Positions 43,761 through 51,943 of a stretch of DNA of 64,000 nt are shown here, piece after piece. Both the position numbers and the translations under genes were made by a program. Every line of letters starts with the position of its first letter. Positions within the stretch are counted from its first letter, which is position 1. The notes under the pieces were generated by a model. It made no database searches, had not been told where the DNA came from, and saw nothing but the letters and a program-made list of their open reading frames with translations. This DNA comes from Streptomyces mangrovisoli (GTDB lineage: Bacteria > Actinomycetota > Actinomycetes > Streptomycetales > Streptomycetaceae). Location: assembly GCF_000974985.2 (NCBI RefSeq), contig NZ_LAVA02000057.1:44868-108867 (forward strand), read 5' to 3'.

Positions 43761-43975
43761 CGGACGGGTCCTCTCGAGGGGGGTGGTGCGGGCGGGCGCG
43801 CCGAGGCGGCCCTGACGGCCGTGCGCGAACGGCACGGGGCATCAGTATGAGCCAGGTGAGAAAGAAGTGAGAAAATCGTGTCTTTGCGCGTGTCAGACCG
43901 GCGAGCCTGCCAAGGGGTTGTACGGATCCAAAAGTGATCTGAACAACATCGGAACCCCGGCTGAACCGGCGCGGA

Positions 43976-44002
43976 CGCGCCCGGCCCGGCGGGCCGGGCG
44001 CG
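43976..44002 (-). terminator. Perfect 12-bp terminator stem after capA
   Basis: Bases 43976-43987 and 43991-44002 are perfect inverted repeats around a 3-base loop, 25 bases past the capA stop. The 215 bases between it and the HAMP gene are less GC-rich and probably hold a separate promoter, so capA and the HAMP-pgsB-pgsC unit can be expressed apart. Confidence 0.85.
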
Positions 44003-44026
44003 GATTCCCGTCTCCCGCGACCCCGC

Positions 44027-45250
44027 TCAGCCGGGCATCTCCGTGAGCGGCTGGAGGCCGTCCTTCGCGGCGCCGCGGTTGAGCATGGTGCCCTCGGTCC
44101 GCTCGAAGGCCAGCCGGAGCCGGGACCGCTCCTGGTCGCTCAGGTCGTCCCGCTTCAGCTCGGCCGCGACGTCCACCAGCCGGTAGTTCTCGACCTGGCC
44201 CTTGGCCGGGGCGGCGGGGGTGCCGTCCGCCGTGATCTCGGCGTCCGGCGGGATCTCCACGAGGGTCGGCTCGTAGCGGGGCTCGACCTCCCATGTGCCG
44301 CCGCGCTCGGTGAAGGTGAACCAGCCGATCACCCCCTCCTCGGTCAGTCCGGTCGGCACGTCGTGGCGGGCGACCTGGTTGCCGAGGCCGTACGCGATCC
44401 AGGTGCCGTCGACCTTCTCCATCGGCTGCACGACATGCGCGTGATGCCCGATGACCAGGTCGATGCTCGTCTCCCGGGCCAGTTGCCGGGCGAACTCGAG
44501 CTGCGGGGTCGAGGGGTTGGGGTGGTGCTCACGACCCCAGTGGATGGAGAGGATGACGACCTCGGCGCCGGCCGCCCGGGCCCGCTTCTCGGCGGTCTTG
44601 ATCCGGCCCAGATCGTTCTGGTTGACCAGCCAGGGCTTGTCCTTCGGCAAGGTGTGGGCGTTGAACCCGAAGGCGAAGGAGAGCTGCGCGACCTTGACGC
44701 CCTTGACGTCCATGATCAGCGGGGTGAGCGCGTCCTTCTCCGTGCGGAAGGAGCCGGTGTGCTTCAGGCCCGCGGCGTCCAGCGTGTCCAGGGTCCGCTT
44801 CACACCCGTGTACCCGTGGTCGATCGAGTGGTTGGACGCGGTCGAGCAGGTGTCGTAGCCGACGTCCTTGATGGTGGTGGCTATCTGCGGCGGCACGAGG
44901 AAGTTCGGGTAGCTCTCGAACGGGCCACCGGGTTCGCCGATCACCGGCTCCATGTGGCAGATCGCCAGGTCCGCCTTGCTGATCACCGGCTTGATCCCGG
45001 CCATGAGCGGGCCGAAGTCCAGACCCTCGACACCCTGGCCGGTCTTCTCCGCGTCCGCCTTCGCCTGGTCGATCAGCTGCGGATGGATGAGGATGTCACC
45101 CGCCGCGGCCACGGTGAACGACCGCCCGTCCCCCTGCGCCCCCGACTCCGAGCCACCGCTTCCGACGAGTCCGCATCCGGCCAGTACGGCGACGAGGAGG
45201 AGCGGGGTCAGCAGCGAGGGCAGGATGGGGTGTCTTCGGCGTCTGTTCAC
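44027..45250 (-). CDS. pgsA: CapA/PgsA, poly-gamma-glutamate export/anchor lipoprotein
   Basis: A 407-residue lipoprotein of the CapA family (calcineurin-like phosphoesterase fold). Signal peptide with lipobox LAGC (Cys26). Motifs: AAAGDILIHPQ, SKADLAICHMEPVIG, STASNHSIDHG, ILSIHWGREHHPNPS and IGHHAHVVQPMEKVDGTWIAYGLGN. CapA/PgsA is needed to make or export poly-gamma-glutamate. GTG 45250 is chosen because it gives a textbook signal peptide; a longer frame upstream would overlap the divergent gene. The next divergent gene starts 20 bp away. Confidence 0.92.
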   Translation of the reverse strand: MNRRRRHPILPSLLTPLLLVAVLAGCGLVGSGGSESGAQGDGRSFTVAAAGDILIHPQLIDQAKADAEKTGQGVEGLDFGPLMAGIKPVISKADLAICHMEPVIGEPGGPFESYPNFLVPPQIATTIKDVGYDTCSTASNHSIDHGYTGVKRTLDTLDAAGLKHTGSFRTEKDALTPLIMDVKGVKVAQLSFAFGFNAHTLPKDKPWLVNQNDLGRIKTAEKRARAAGAEVVILSIHWGREHHPNPSTPQLEFARQLARETSIDLVIGHHAHVVQPMEKVDGTWIAYGLGNQVARHDVPTGLTEEGVIGWFTFTERGGTWEVEPRYEPTLVEIPPDAEITADGTPAAPAKGQVENYRLVDVAAELKRDDLSDQERSRLRLAFERTEGTMLNRGAAKDGLQPLTEMPG

Positions 45251-45270
45251 CGAGATATCTTGATACAGCC

Positions 45271-46248
45271 ATGAGGGCCAGCCGCTCCAGAACGATAACG
45301 ATCGCAACACTTCTCCTGCTCATCGCCGCCGTGACGGGAGGGGTGACGGTGGTGCTCCGGGGTTCCCGCGACACCGGCGCGGCGGCCCCCTCCGGGCGTA
45401 CCGGGGACGGTCCGCCACCGGTCGACCTGGCCCGCTCCGTCGCCGCGTACACCGACCGGTTCACACCGGACGGCGGCTACCGGCCACCCAGCCGTATCGA
45501 ACGGCAGACCGTCGCAGCGGGGGTGGCACTCCTCCTCGACCACCGGATCGACCAGGCCGAAGAACGACTCGCCGAGGTGGACTTCGCCGTCCGGACCGTG
45601 ACCGACAGTGCCACCGGCCGAGGGTTCGCGGAGGTGTACGACCGTGTCGACCAGGGGCCGGCGCCGCGCGGCTGGGGCCGCGTCCTCCTGGACCTCGACC
45701 ATCCCGTCCGCTGGTCCGTGCAGGTGCCCCACCCGGTCGCGGACCACGACACCGAACTGCTCGGCGTCCGCGTACTGAGGGGGACTCCGGGCGGTCTGCT
45801 GATCATCGCCGGAGCACATCGCAAATCCGGCGAGGGAGACGCCGCCGATGTGGCGCACCGGCGCGACACCGTCTTCGACGCGATCTGCGCCGAACTCGTC
45901 GGGCGCCGTCTGCCCGGCATCCAGCTGCACGGCTTCGCCCGGGATTCGGCCCCGCGCTACGACGCGATCGCTTCGACGGGCGCCGGAACGGACGGGCGCG
46001 CGGCGGGCCGCGCGCTCGCCGACGCGCTCCGCGCGAAGGACTTCGCCGTGTGCCGCGCCTGGGCCCGCTCCTGCCCGCTCCCCGGCCGCGACAACGTGCA
46101 GGGCCGCGAGGCCGCCGCGGCGGGAGTCCCCTTCCTCCACGTGGAACTCGCCCCGCCCCTGCGCACGGACGGCCCGCCGGCCGACCGCACGGCGCAGGCC
46201 ATCGGCACGGTCACGGGCGGATGGGCCGAGGATGCGCGGGCGGGGTGA
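45271..46248 (+). CDS. Secreted or membrane-anchored protein of unknown function
   Basis: A 325-residue protein with an N-terminal hydrophobic anchor (about 8-28) and a Pro/Gly linker. The globular part has conserved-looking blocks VPHPVADHDTELLGVRVL, GGLLIIAGAHRKSGEGDAADVAHR and LPGIQLHGFA, whose His, Asp and Glu residues could bind metal. I do not recognise a family. It starts 20 bp from capA on the other strand and has no clear ribosome binding site. A role in the poly-gamma-glutamate system is possible by position only. Its 3' end overlaps the convergent DUF4386 gene by 38 bp. Confidence 0.65.
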   Translation: MRASRSRTITIATLLLLIAAVTGGVTVVLRGSRDTGAAAPSGRTGDGPPPVDLARSVAAYTDRFTPDGGYRPPSRIERQTVAAGVALLLDHRIDQAEERLAEVDFAVRTVTDSATGRGFAEVYDRVDQGPAPRGWGRVLLDLDHPVRWSVQVPHPVADHDTELLGVRVLRGTPGGLLIIAGAHRKSGEGDAADVAHRRDTVFDAICAELVGRRLPGIQLHGFARDSAPRYDAIASTGAGTDGRAAGRALADALRAKDFAVCRAWARSCPLPGRDNVQGREAAAAGVPFLHVELAPPLRTDGPPADRTAQAIGTVTGGWAEDARAG

Positions 46249-46891
46249 GGGTCCGCGGGGCGCGTGACGCACTGCGCAACGTCGTGATGCCCACGGCCAG
46301 CAGCCAGTAGCTCAGGAGCGCTCCCGTCAGGGCGGTCGTGCCCCAGCCGTTGGCGGCGTAGAAACGGGCCGGCGTGTTCCCGAAGAACAGGGAGGGCATG
46401 AAGGCGAGATCGACCGCCGCCAGCGCGTACGCCGTGCGGGAGGTCCAACGCGGCAGCAGACCCGTGCGGGAGATCGCGTAGGCGGTCGCCGTGAGGAACA
46501 TGGCCGCCAACATGCGGGAGACCGTGCCGTACAAGATGTAGGTGCCGTCGACCGCGACCGTGGGATCGACGGGGCGGTCGGCCGCGATCACCGCTCCCGC
46601 CTCCAGCCCGCTGGAGACGAGCGTGACGATCGCGTACGCGAGTCCGGAGACGAGGGCGAGCGATCCGGCCCACGCCGTGTCGGACCGCACGACGGCGACG
46701 AGTTCACGCAGGGCTGCCATGAAGACGATCAGGCAGCCCAGCCCGAGGATTCCGATCAGCAGCCGCGACAACACGTTCGCGTCCGGCGGTGGCCCCGAGT
46801 AGAGGAAGTACAAGGGGACTTCGACGATGAAAGCGGCGGCGGCGGCGATGCCGCTCACTCCCGTCAGGCGTCGCATCATGGTCTCGTGCAC
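46211..46891 (-). CDS. DUF4386 family membrane protein
   Basis: A 226-residue membrane protein with about six or seven helices. The opening M-R-R-L-T-G-V-S-G-I-A-A-A-A-A-F and the PLYFLYSGPPPDANVLSRLLIGILG block match DUF4386. Function unknown. GTG 46891 with GGGGGAGGA five bases upstream is chosen; a longer frame starts further back but lacks such a site. It lies alone on the minus strand and overlaps the preceding convergent gene's end by 38 bp. Confidence 0.82.
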   Translation of the reverse strand: MHETMMRRLTGVSGIAAAAAFIVEVPLYFLYSGPPPDANVLSRLLIGILGLGCLIVFMAALRELVAVVRSDTAWAGSLALVSGLAYAIVTLVSSGLEAGAVIAADRPVDPTVAVDGTYILYGTVSRMLAAMFLTATAYAISRTGLLPRWTSRTAYALAAVDLAFMPSLFFGNTPARFYAANGWGTTALTGALLSYWLLAVGITTLRSASRAPRTLTPPAHPRPIRP

Positions 46892-47044
46892 AGCGTCCTC
46901 CCCCAAGCGGACCGGAACGGGAACGGGATCCGTCCCCGCCGGAAAGATGCTGTCAGCGGCGCGGGTCCGACGCCGTGGGCCTGGCACCCGGATCCGGGGT
47001 GGGTCTGCCGACACCGGGGCGTCGGCGCCCCGCCTCGGCCGGCC

Positions 47045-47092
47045 GGCTGACTGAGGTGACTGACTGGCTGACTGGCTGGCTGGCTGGCTAGC
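47045..47092. repeat. Tetranucleotide repeat CTGG/CTGA at the XRE gene 3' end
   Basis: About ten tandem CTGG or CTGA units reach the TAG stop of the XRE regulator (47088-47090). Confidence 0.8.
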
Positions 47093-47939
47093 GCTGGTAG
47101 TCGCGGGCCTCGGCGCCCAGGACGTTCAGCAGGGCCAGCGCCTCGGCGTCGGGGGAACCCGGTGGGGCGCTGTAGAGGACGAGGTGCTGGTCGCGGTCCG
47201 TGAGGGTGAGGGCGTCGCAGTCGACGGTGATCGGGCCGACGGCCGGATGGTGGAAGGTCTTCGTCAGCATCGCCGCCGCCTGCACGTCGTGCCGTTCCCA
47301 GAGGCGCGCGAACTCGCCGCTGGAGGACCGGAGTTCGTCGACGAGCCCGGTCACCTCGGGGTCGTTCGGGTACCGCGCCAGGGTGGAGCGCAGGGTCATC
47401 ACGGCGTGGTGGCGGAACTCCGTCGCGTCGGAGACGCCGTACAGAGGTGTCTCGGAGTGCTCCCTCGGGAGGAACGCCAGGCGCACGAGGTTGCGGTCCC
47501 GGGGAGCGAGCCGGGAGAAGTCCTCCATGAGCGCGGCAGCGAGGTCGTTCCAGGCGAGCACCTCGAACACGGCCGACGTCACGATGGCGGCGGTCTGCGG
47601 GAGCCGTTCCAGCAGCGCCAGGATGCTCGGGCGGACGTCACGCCGGTGCAGTCCGGTACGGCTCGGCGCGGTCCCCGCCAGGACATGGAGGTGGTCGGAC
47701 TCCGCGTCGGTGAGCCGGAGCGCGCCCGCGATCCCGGCGAGGACCTCGCTCGACGGCCGCGGCGCCCTGCCCTGCTCCAGCCGCACGTAATACTCGGTCG
47801 AGATGTGCGCCAGGACCGCCACCTCCTCGCGGCGAAGTCCCGGCGTACGGCGACGTGAACCGGCGGGGAGACCGACGTCCCACGGGCGCAGCCGCTCACG
47901 ACGGCTGCGGAGGAACGCCCCGAGTTCCTGCTTGTCCAT
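47088..47939 (-). CDS. XRE/MmyB-family regulator
   Basis: A 283-residue HTH regulator. The helix-turn-helix (about 5-75, with TPGLRREEVAVLAHISTEYY) is followed by the MmyB-like ligand-binding domain (VLAWNDLAAALMEDFSRLAPRDRN and LRSTLARYPNDPEVTGLVDEL). It resembles Streptomyces regulators that sit next to a divergent short-chain dehydrogenase. The divergent gap to that gene is 86 bp and contains a near-perfect GGTACAG/CTGTGCC dyad at 47975-47989. ATG 47939. Confidence 0.9.
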   Translation of the reverse strand: MDKQELGAFLRSRRERLRPWDVGLPAGSRRRTPGLRREEVAVLAHISTEYYVRLEQGRAPRPSSEVLAGIAGALRLTDAESDHLHVLAGTAPSRTGLHRRDVRPSILALLERLPQTAAIVTSAVFEVLAWNDLAAALMEDFSRLAPRDRNLVRLAFLPREHSETPLYGVSDATEFRHHAVMTLRSTLARYPNDPEVTGLVDELRSSSGEFARLWERHDVQAAAMLTKTFHHPAVGPITVDCDALTLTDRDQHLVLYSAPPGSPDAEALALLNVLGAEARDYQR

Positions 47940-47974
47940 CCCCCCAGTGTGCGCGCCGCCCGGTGCCGCATCCT

Positions 47975-47989
47975 GGTACAGCCTGTGCC
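47975..47989. promoter_or_regulatory. Candidate operator in the XRE-SDR gap
   Basis: GGTACAG-C-CTGTGCC, a dyad with six of seven pairs, placed between the XRE regulator and SDR gene. Confidence 0.4.
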
Positions 47990-48025
47990 TGCATCCGGCC
48001 CGCGGACCCGCCCGACACTGACGTC

Positions 48026-48808
48026 ATGACCAACGACACCCACAGCACACCCCTCGGCCTGCTCAAGGGCAAGGTCGTGTTCATCACCGGCGCCAGCCGC
48101 GGGATCGGGGCCGCCGCGGCCCGCCTCTTCGCCGAGGAGGGCGCGGCGGTCGTGCTCGCCGCCCGGGGCACGGACGCGCTCCGGCAGGTCGTCGCCGGCA
48201 TCCGCGCCGACGGCGGCACCGCCGATGCCGTGACCGTGGACCTCGCCGACCGGGCGAGCATCCACGCGGCCGTCGACCGCGTGGCAGAGCTGCACGGCCG
48301 GCTCGACGGCGCGTTCAACAACGGCGCCGCGATCCAGCACCCCGGCCCGCTCGACACCACGAGCGAGGAGGACATCGAGGAGCAGTTCGCGGTGAACTTC
48401 CGGGCGCACTGGACCGCGATGACACTCGAAGCCGCGCTCATGCGCAGGGGCGGCGGCGGGGCGATCGTGAACACGTCCAGCATCGGAAGCCGTCGCGCGA
48501 ACCCCCGGCTGCCCGCGTACGGGGCGATGAAGCGCGCCCTCGACAGCATCACCGAGACGGCGGCCGTCACCTGGGCCCCGCAGGGCATCCGCGTCAACGG
48601 CATCACCCCCGGCGGGACCGCCACGCAGATGATCGACGCGTGGGAAGCGGCAAGCCCAGGGGTCGTCGAGCAGATCAACGCCACCATTCCGCTGGGACGG
48701 ATGGCCGAGCCCCGCGAGGTCGCCGAGGTGGCCGCGTGGCTGCTCAGCGACCGGGCCTCGATGGTGACCGGAGCGATCGTGCCGGTGGACGGCGGCGCGG
48801 GCGCCTGA
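48026..48808 (+). CDS. Short-chain dehydrogenase/reductase
   Basis: A 260-residue classical SDR. The Rossmann motif is VFITGASRGIGAAAARLF, followed by NNGA and the catalytic YxxxK in AYGAMKRAL, with PGGT near the end. Substrate unknown. ATG 48026 has no clear ribosome binding site, so the mRNA may be leaderless. Divergent from the MmyB-type regulator, which probably controls it. Confidence 0.9.
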   Translation: MTNDTHSTPLGLLKGKVVFITGASRGIGAAAARLFAEEGAAVVLAARGTDALRQVVAGIRADGGTADAVTVDLADRASIHAAVDRVAELHGRLDGAFNNGAAIQHPGPLDTTSEEDIEEQFAVNFRAHWTAMTLEAALMRRGGGGAIVNTSSIGSRRANPRLPAYGAMKRALDSITETAAVTWAPQGIRVNGITPGGTATQMIDAWEAASPGVVEQINATIPLGRMAEPREVAEVAAWLLSDRASMVTGAIVPVDGGAGA

Positions 48809-48830
48809 GCGGAATGGGTCGCCCAGGGCC

Positions 48831-49010
48831 AAGGACGGACGGCCCACGGAGGTGCGGACGGACGGGCCCACGGATGTGCGGACGGGCGGGCCCACCGTTT
48901 CGCGCGGACGGACGAGCCCGCAGCTGACCGATGACCCGCGGTTCACCGATGACCCGCGCCGCGCCGAGGGCCCCACCCTTCACCGATGACCCCACGCTTC
49001 ACCGATGGCT
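48831..49010. repeat. Two tandem-repeat families at the SDR gene 3' ends
   Basis: First family: about 24-bp units with core GCGGACGGACGGGCCCAC at about 48831, 48854, 48878 and 48902. Second family: ACCGATGACCC units at 48927, 48945, 48982 and 49001, period about 18. The last unit contains the stop region of the leftward SDR gene. Confidence 0.8.
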
Positions 49011-49832
49011 CACGGAGCGGCTGACCTCGCTCCACGCGCGGGCCTCCGCCAGCCGCGCCTCCTCGGACGTGAGCGCGAGGTCCAGGGCGTCGGAGCCGAG
49101 CAGCAGACGGCGCGGGGGCTGCTCGGCGGCCACGGCCTCGATCACGGCGCGCGCCATCCGCACCGGGTCGCCGGGCTCCTTGCCGTCGTAGTCGGCTCGG
49201 CGCCGCAGCATCGCCCCGACCGTCTCCTCGTAGTCGCGGGTGACCGGGGCGGCCGACGTCGCCGCGCCCGCGGTCCAGCCGGTGCGGATACCGCCCGGCT
49301 CCACGATGATCACATCGATGCCGAAAGGCGCCACTTCGTTGGCCAACACCTCCGAGAAGCCCTCGACTCCGAACTTGGCGGTCTGGTAGGCGCCGAGTCC
49401 GGGCGTGCCGCCGACCCGGCCGCCGACGGAGGAGATCTGGACGACGGTTCCGGACCGCTGCGCCCGCAGCACGGGCAGCGCGGCGCGGGTCACGTTGATC
49501 ACGCCGTACAGATTGGCCTCGATCTGGGCCCGGAACTCGTCCTCCGGGAAGTCCTCGATCGAGCTGCTGGTGGCGTAGCCCGCGTTGTTGACCACGACGT
49601 CCACGGTGCCGAACCGCTCCACCACGTCCGCCACCACCTCGCGCGCCTCGGCGGGCGCCGTCACGTCCAGCGCCACGGCCGCCAGGTGCTGCGGGCACTC
49701 CGCCTCCAGGTCCGCGAGCGCCCCGGGCGTGCGCGAGGTCGCGACGACGCGGTGCCCGGCCCGCAGCGCCTCGACGGCCAGCGCCCTGCCGAGCCCTTGG
49801 GAAGCTCCGGTGATCAGCCACGTCTGCGTCAT
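48999..49832 (-). CDS. Short-chain dehydrogenase/reductase
   Basis: A 277-residue classical SDR with WLITGASQGLGRALAVEAL and NNAGYA, and the YxxxK motif as AYQTAKFGVEGF, so it is a typical oxidoreductase of the SDR type. ATG 49832 has GAGGAG upstream. It is divergent from the TetR gene at 50004. Substrate unknown. The C-terminus runs into a tandem repeat. Confidence 0.9.
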   Translation of the reverse strand: MTQTWLITGASQGLGRALAVEALRAGHRVVATSRTPGALADLEAECPQHLAAVALDVTAPAEAREVVADVVERFGTVDVVVNNAGYATSSSIEDFPEDEFRAQIEANLYGVINVTRAALPVLRAQRSGTVVQISSVGGRVGGTPGLGAYQTAKFGVEGFSEVLANEVAPFGIDVIIVEPGGIRTGWTAGAATSAAPVTRDYEETVGAMLRRRADYDGKEPGDPVRMARAVIEAVAAEQPPRRLLLGSDALDLALTSEEARLAEARAWSEVSRSVSHR

Positions 49833-49912
49833 GTCGTACTCCTCGGGATCGTCTCTCCGACTGCCTCGACCAGCAGGGGAGCAACTCGAATGTAGCTCAT
49901 TTTTCAGTAACC

Positions 49913-49928
49913 GCAACATCAGTGTTGC
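49913..49928. promoter_or_regulatory. Candidate TetR operator
   Basis: GCAACA-N4-TGTTGC, a dyad with 6-bp arms in an AT-rich gap between the SDR and the TetR gene. A weaker copy with GCAAC and GTTAC lies around 49978-49992. Confidence 0.5.
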
Positions 49929-50003
49929 AGATATCGAGGAGATCGCATCCTATGTAGAGTTATTTGTGCGCCAACTGCAACGATCCGTTACTCTGTCGCC
50001 ATC

Positions 50004-50549
50004 ATGAGAGCCGACGCCGCCCGCAACCTCGTCACCGTCCTGCGCACCGGGGCACGCCTCCTCGCGGAGGACCCGAGCACATCGATGGCGGCCATCGCCA
50101 CGGCCGCGGGAGTCGACCGGACGACCGTCCACCGCCGCTTCGCGAGCCGGGAGGCGCTGCTGCGGGCCGTCTTCCAGGCCAAGCTCGACGCGTCGGAACG
50201 CGTCCTCGACGAGGCCCGCCTCACCGAGGCCCCGGTTCCCGTCGCCCTCCACCGCTACCTGGAGGGGATCATCCCGGTCAGCCGCGACTGGCCCGTGGAC
50301 ACGCGCCGGATGATGCAGCAGGACCCCGCGGCACGGGACCGCCGAGACGCGCTGAGCGAGCGCCTCGACGCCTTCCTGCGACGCGCCGCCGCCGAGGGAC
50401 ATCTCCGCGCCGACGTCGACTCGGCCTGGACCTACGCCGCTCTGGGCCGCCTCGTCGACACCGTCGCCCACGACTTCCCGACCCTGGACGCCCCCCAGGC
50501 GGCGGACCTCGTGGCGGACACCTTCCTGAACGGCTTCGGCGCACGGTGA
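50004..50549 (+). CDS. TetR-family regulator
   Basis: A 181-residue TetR protein with HTH at about 20-60 (MAAIATAAGVDRTTVHRRF). The C-terminal part has a conserved WTYAALGRLVDTVAHDFP stretch. It lies divergent from the SDR gene at 49832, with the candidate operator between. Its ATG 50004 has no clear ribosome binding site. The 3' end runs into a 20-bp tandem repeat. Confidence 0.9.
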   Translation: MRADAARNLVTVLRTGARLLAEDPSTSMAAIATAAGVDRTTVHRRFASREALLRAVFQAKLDASERVLDEARLTEAPVPVALHRYLEGIIPVSRDWPVDTRRMMQQDPAARDRRDALSERLDAFLRRAAAEGHLRADVDSAWTYAALGRLVDTVAHDFPTLDAPQAADLVADTFLNGFGAR

Positions 50550-50590
50550 AGCGCCGGACCGCCCGGTGAAGCGCCGCACCGCCCGGTGAG
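50544..50590 (+). repeat. 20-bp tandem repeat spanning the TetR stop
   Basis: Two copies of CGGTGAAGCGCCG plus seven bases (50544-50563, 50564-50583) followed by a partial third. The first copy carries the stop codon. Confidence 0.85.
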
Positions 50591-50668
50591 CCGAAACCGC
50601 GAAACGGCGGTCGTGACGAGACGTCGTCTGGTTCGCTGACCCCGTCGCCCAGAATCGACGGAGGGCTC

Positions 50669-51724
50669 GTGGACGCAGGCAGGGACGGCTTCCTGGAATC
50701 CGAGCCGACGCGCCCCACACGCTTGACGGCGCAGCCCGTCCGGCGCCACGGCACCGGCGCCGCGGCGACGGACGGCGCCGATCCGGCGGAGATCGAGTTC
50801 GCCGTCGACGCCGCCTGGGACGCCGTCACCGACTCCCGCGAACGCGGCGACGCCGCGCGCGAGGCGCGCGCCCTGACGGTCCTCGCCCAGGCCCTGGAGG
50901 AGGCCGGCCGGTCGGCCGAAGCCGATCACTTCCACCGGCGGGCCGATGCCGTCGCTCCCAGCGCGGCCGTACGCGTGGCCCAGGCCGGGATGCTCATGGA
51001 ACGCGGCCTCGACCTGCAGACGATCGGGGGTGACCCCGACACCGCCTGGGGCGCATGGCTGGGAAAGGACGCACGGGAAGCCGCGATCGTCAGGCGACGC
51101 GAAAGGGCGCTCGCCGCCGCCCAGAGCGCGTTTCGCCAGGCAGGGAGGGTCTTCCGGACGGCCGGTGAACCGGGGTGGGCCGACGACGCGGCGCACCGGG
51201 CGCACGCGCTGTGGCCCTCCCGACTCAGGCAGTTCTCCTGGCAGTTGGACGTCCTCATGCCGTACGCGGAGGAGGCGGACGCCTACAGCGACGACGGCGG
51301 CGGCCCTACGACGCCCTCCACCGCCGAACTCGCCGCACCGGAGCCCGAACACGGCCGAGGTGCGGAGGCCGCGTTCCCGTCGGTGTTCGAGGAGATCGTC
51401 GTCGGCTTCCTCGCCGTCAAGCTCCTCGGGCCGTTCCTGGAGGCCTTCGCGGGAAAACTCGGCGAGCGGCTCGGGGAGTCCGTCGCCCAGGTGCTCGGGC
51501 GCATCAGGGTGACACGTCGACGTGACGCGGCTGCCAGGAATCTGGAGATCGAGGACGGGGAGAGCCGCCGCCCGACCACCGTGGCCCTGCCGGAGGACTT
51601 CACGGAGGAGGCCCGACTCGCCCTGATCGAGCTCGACATCACCGCGGACGCGGTGCGCGGGACGACCCTGCGCTGGAACCAGGACACGCAGACCTGGCAG
51701 GCGGCCGACGCCGAAGAGGTGTGA
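50669..51724 (+). CDS. TPR-like hypothetical protein
   Basis: A 351-residue protein. The first 200 residues are mostly helical with a tandem-helix pattern (AEIEFAVDAAWDAVTDSRERG, ALTVLAQALEEAGRSAEADH, AFRQAGRVFRTAGEPGWADD), reminiscent of TPR solenoids. A hydrophobic segment lies near residues 246-265 (VVGFLAVKLLGPFLEAFAG), then a basic region and a small terminal domain. No enzyme motif. GTG 50669 has GGAGGG five bases upstream. Role unknown. Confidence 0.6.
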   Translation: MDAGRDGFLESEPTRPTRLTAQPVRRHGTGAAATDGADPAEIEFAVDAAWDAVTDSRERGDAAREARALTVLAQALEEAGRSAEADHFHRRADAVAPSAAVRVAQAGMLMERGLDLQTIGGDPDTAWGAWLGKDAREAAIVRRRERALAAAQSAFRQAGRVFRTAGEPGWADDAAHRAHALWPSRLRQFSWQLDVLMPYAEEADAYSDDGGGPTTPSTAELAAPEPEHGRGAEAAFPSVFEEIVVGFLAVKLLGPFLEAFAGKLGERLGESVAQVLGRIRVTRRRDAAARNLEIEDGESRRPTTVALPEDFTEEARLALIELDITADAVRGTTLRWNQDTQTWQAADAEEV

Positions 51725-51943
51725 AGCCGTCGGCCGAGAGGGCCGGCGCGCGTGCTGCGGTGGACGACGAAAGCCGTGAGACACCAGGGGCACACGTCCG
51801 GCTCGTCGTGACACGCGCCACCAACTGCGGCCGGTTCACGCCCCGTTCACCACACAACCATCCGCCGTTGCCGTGGGTCTCACAGGCGAATCTCATCCGC
51901 GCGCATGCGACTTCGATCCGCTCGCGCCCCCCAAGGAGGAATC

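Noticed and set aside
48831..49010. Mobile element or attachment-site remnant
   Set aside because: Repeats are short and tandem, with no transposase, integrase or tRNA nearby.
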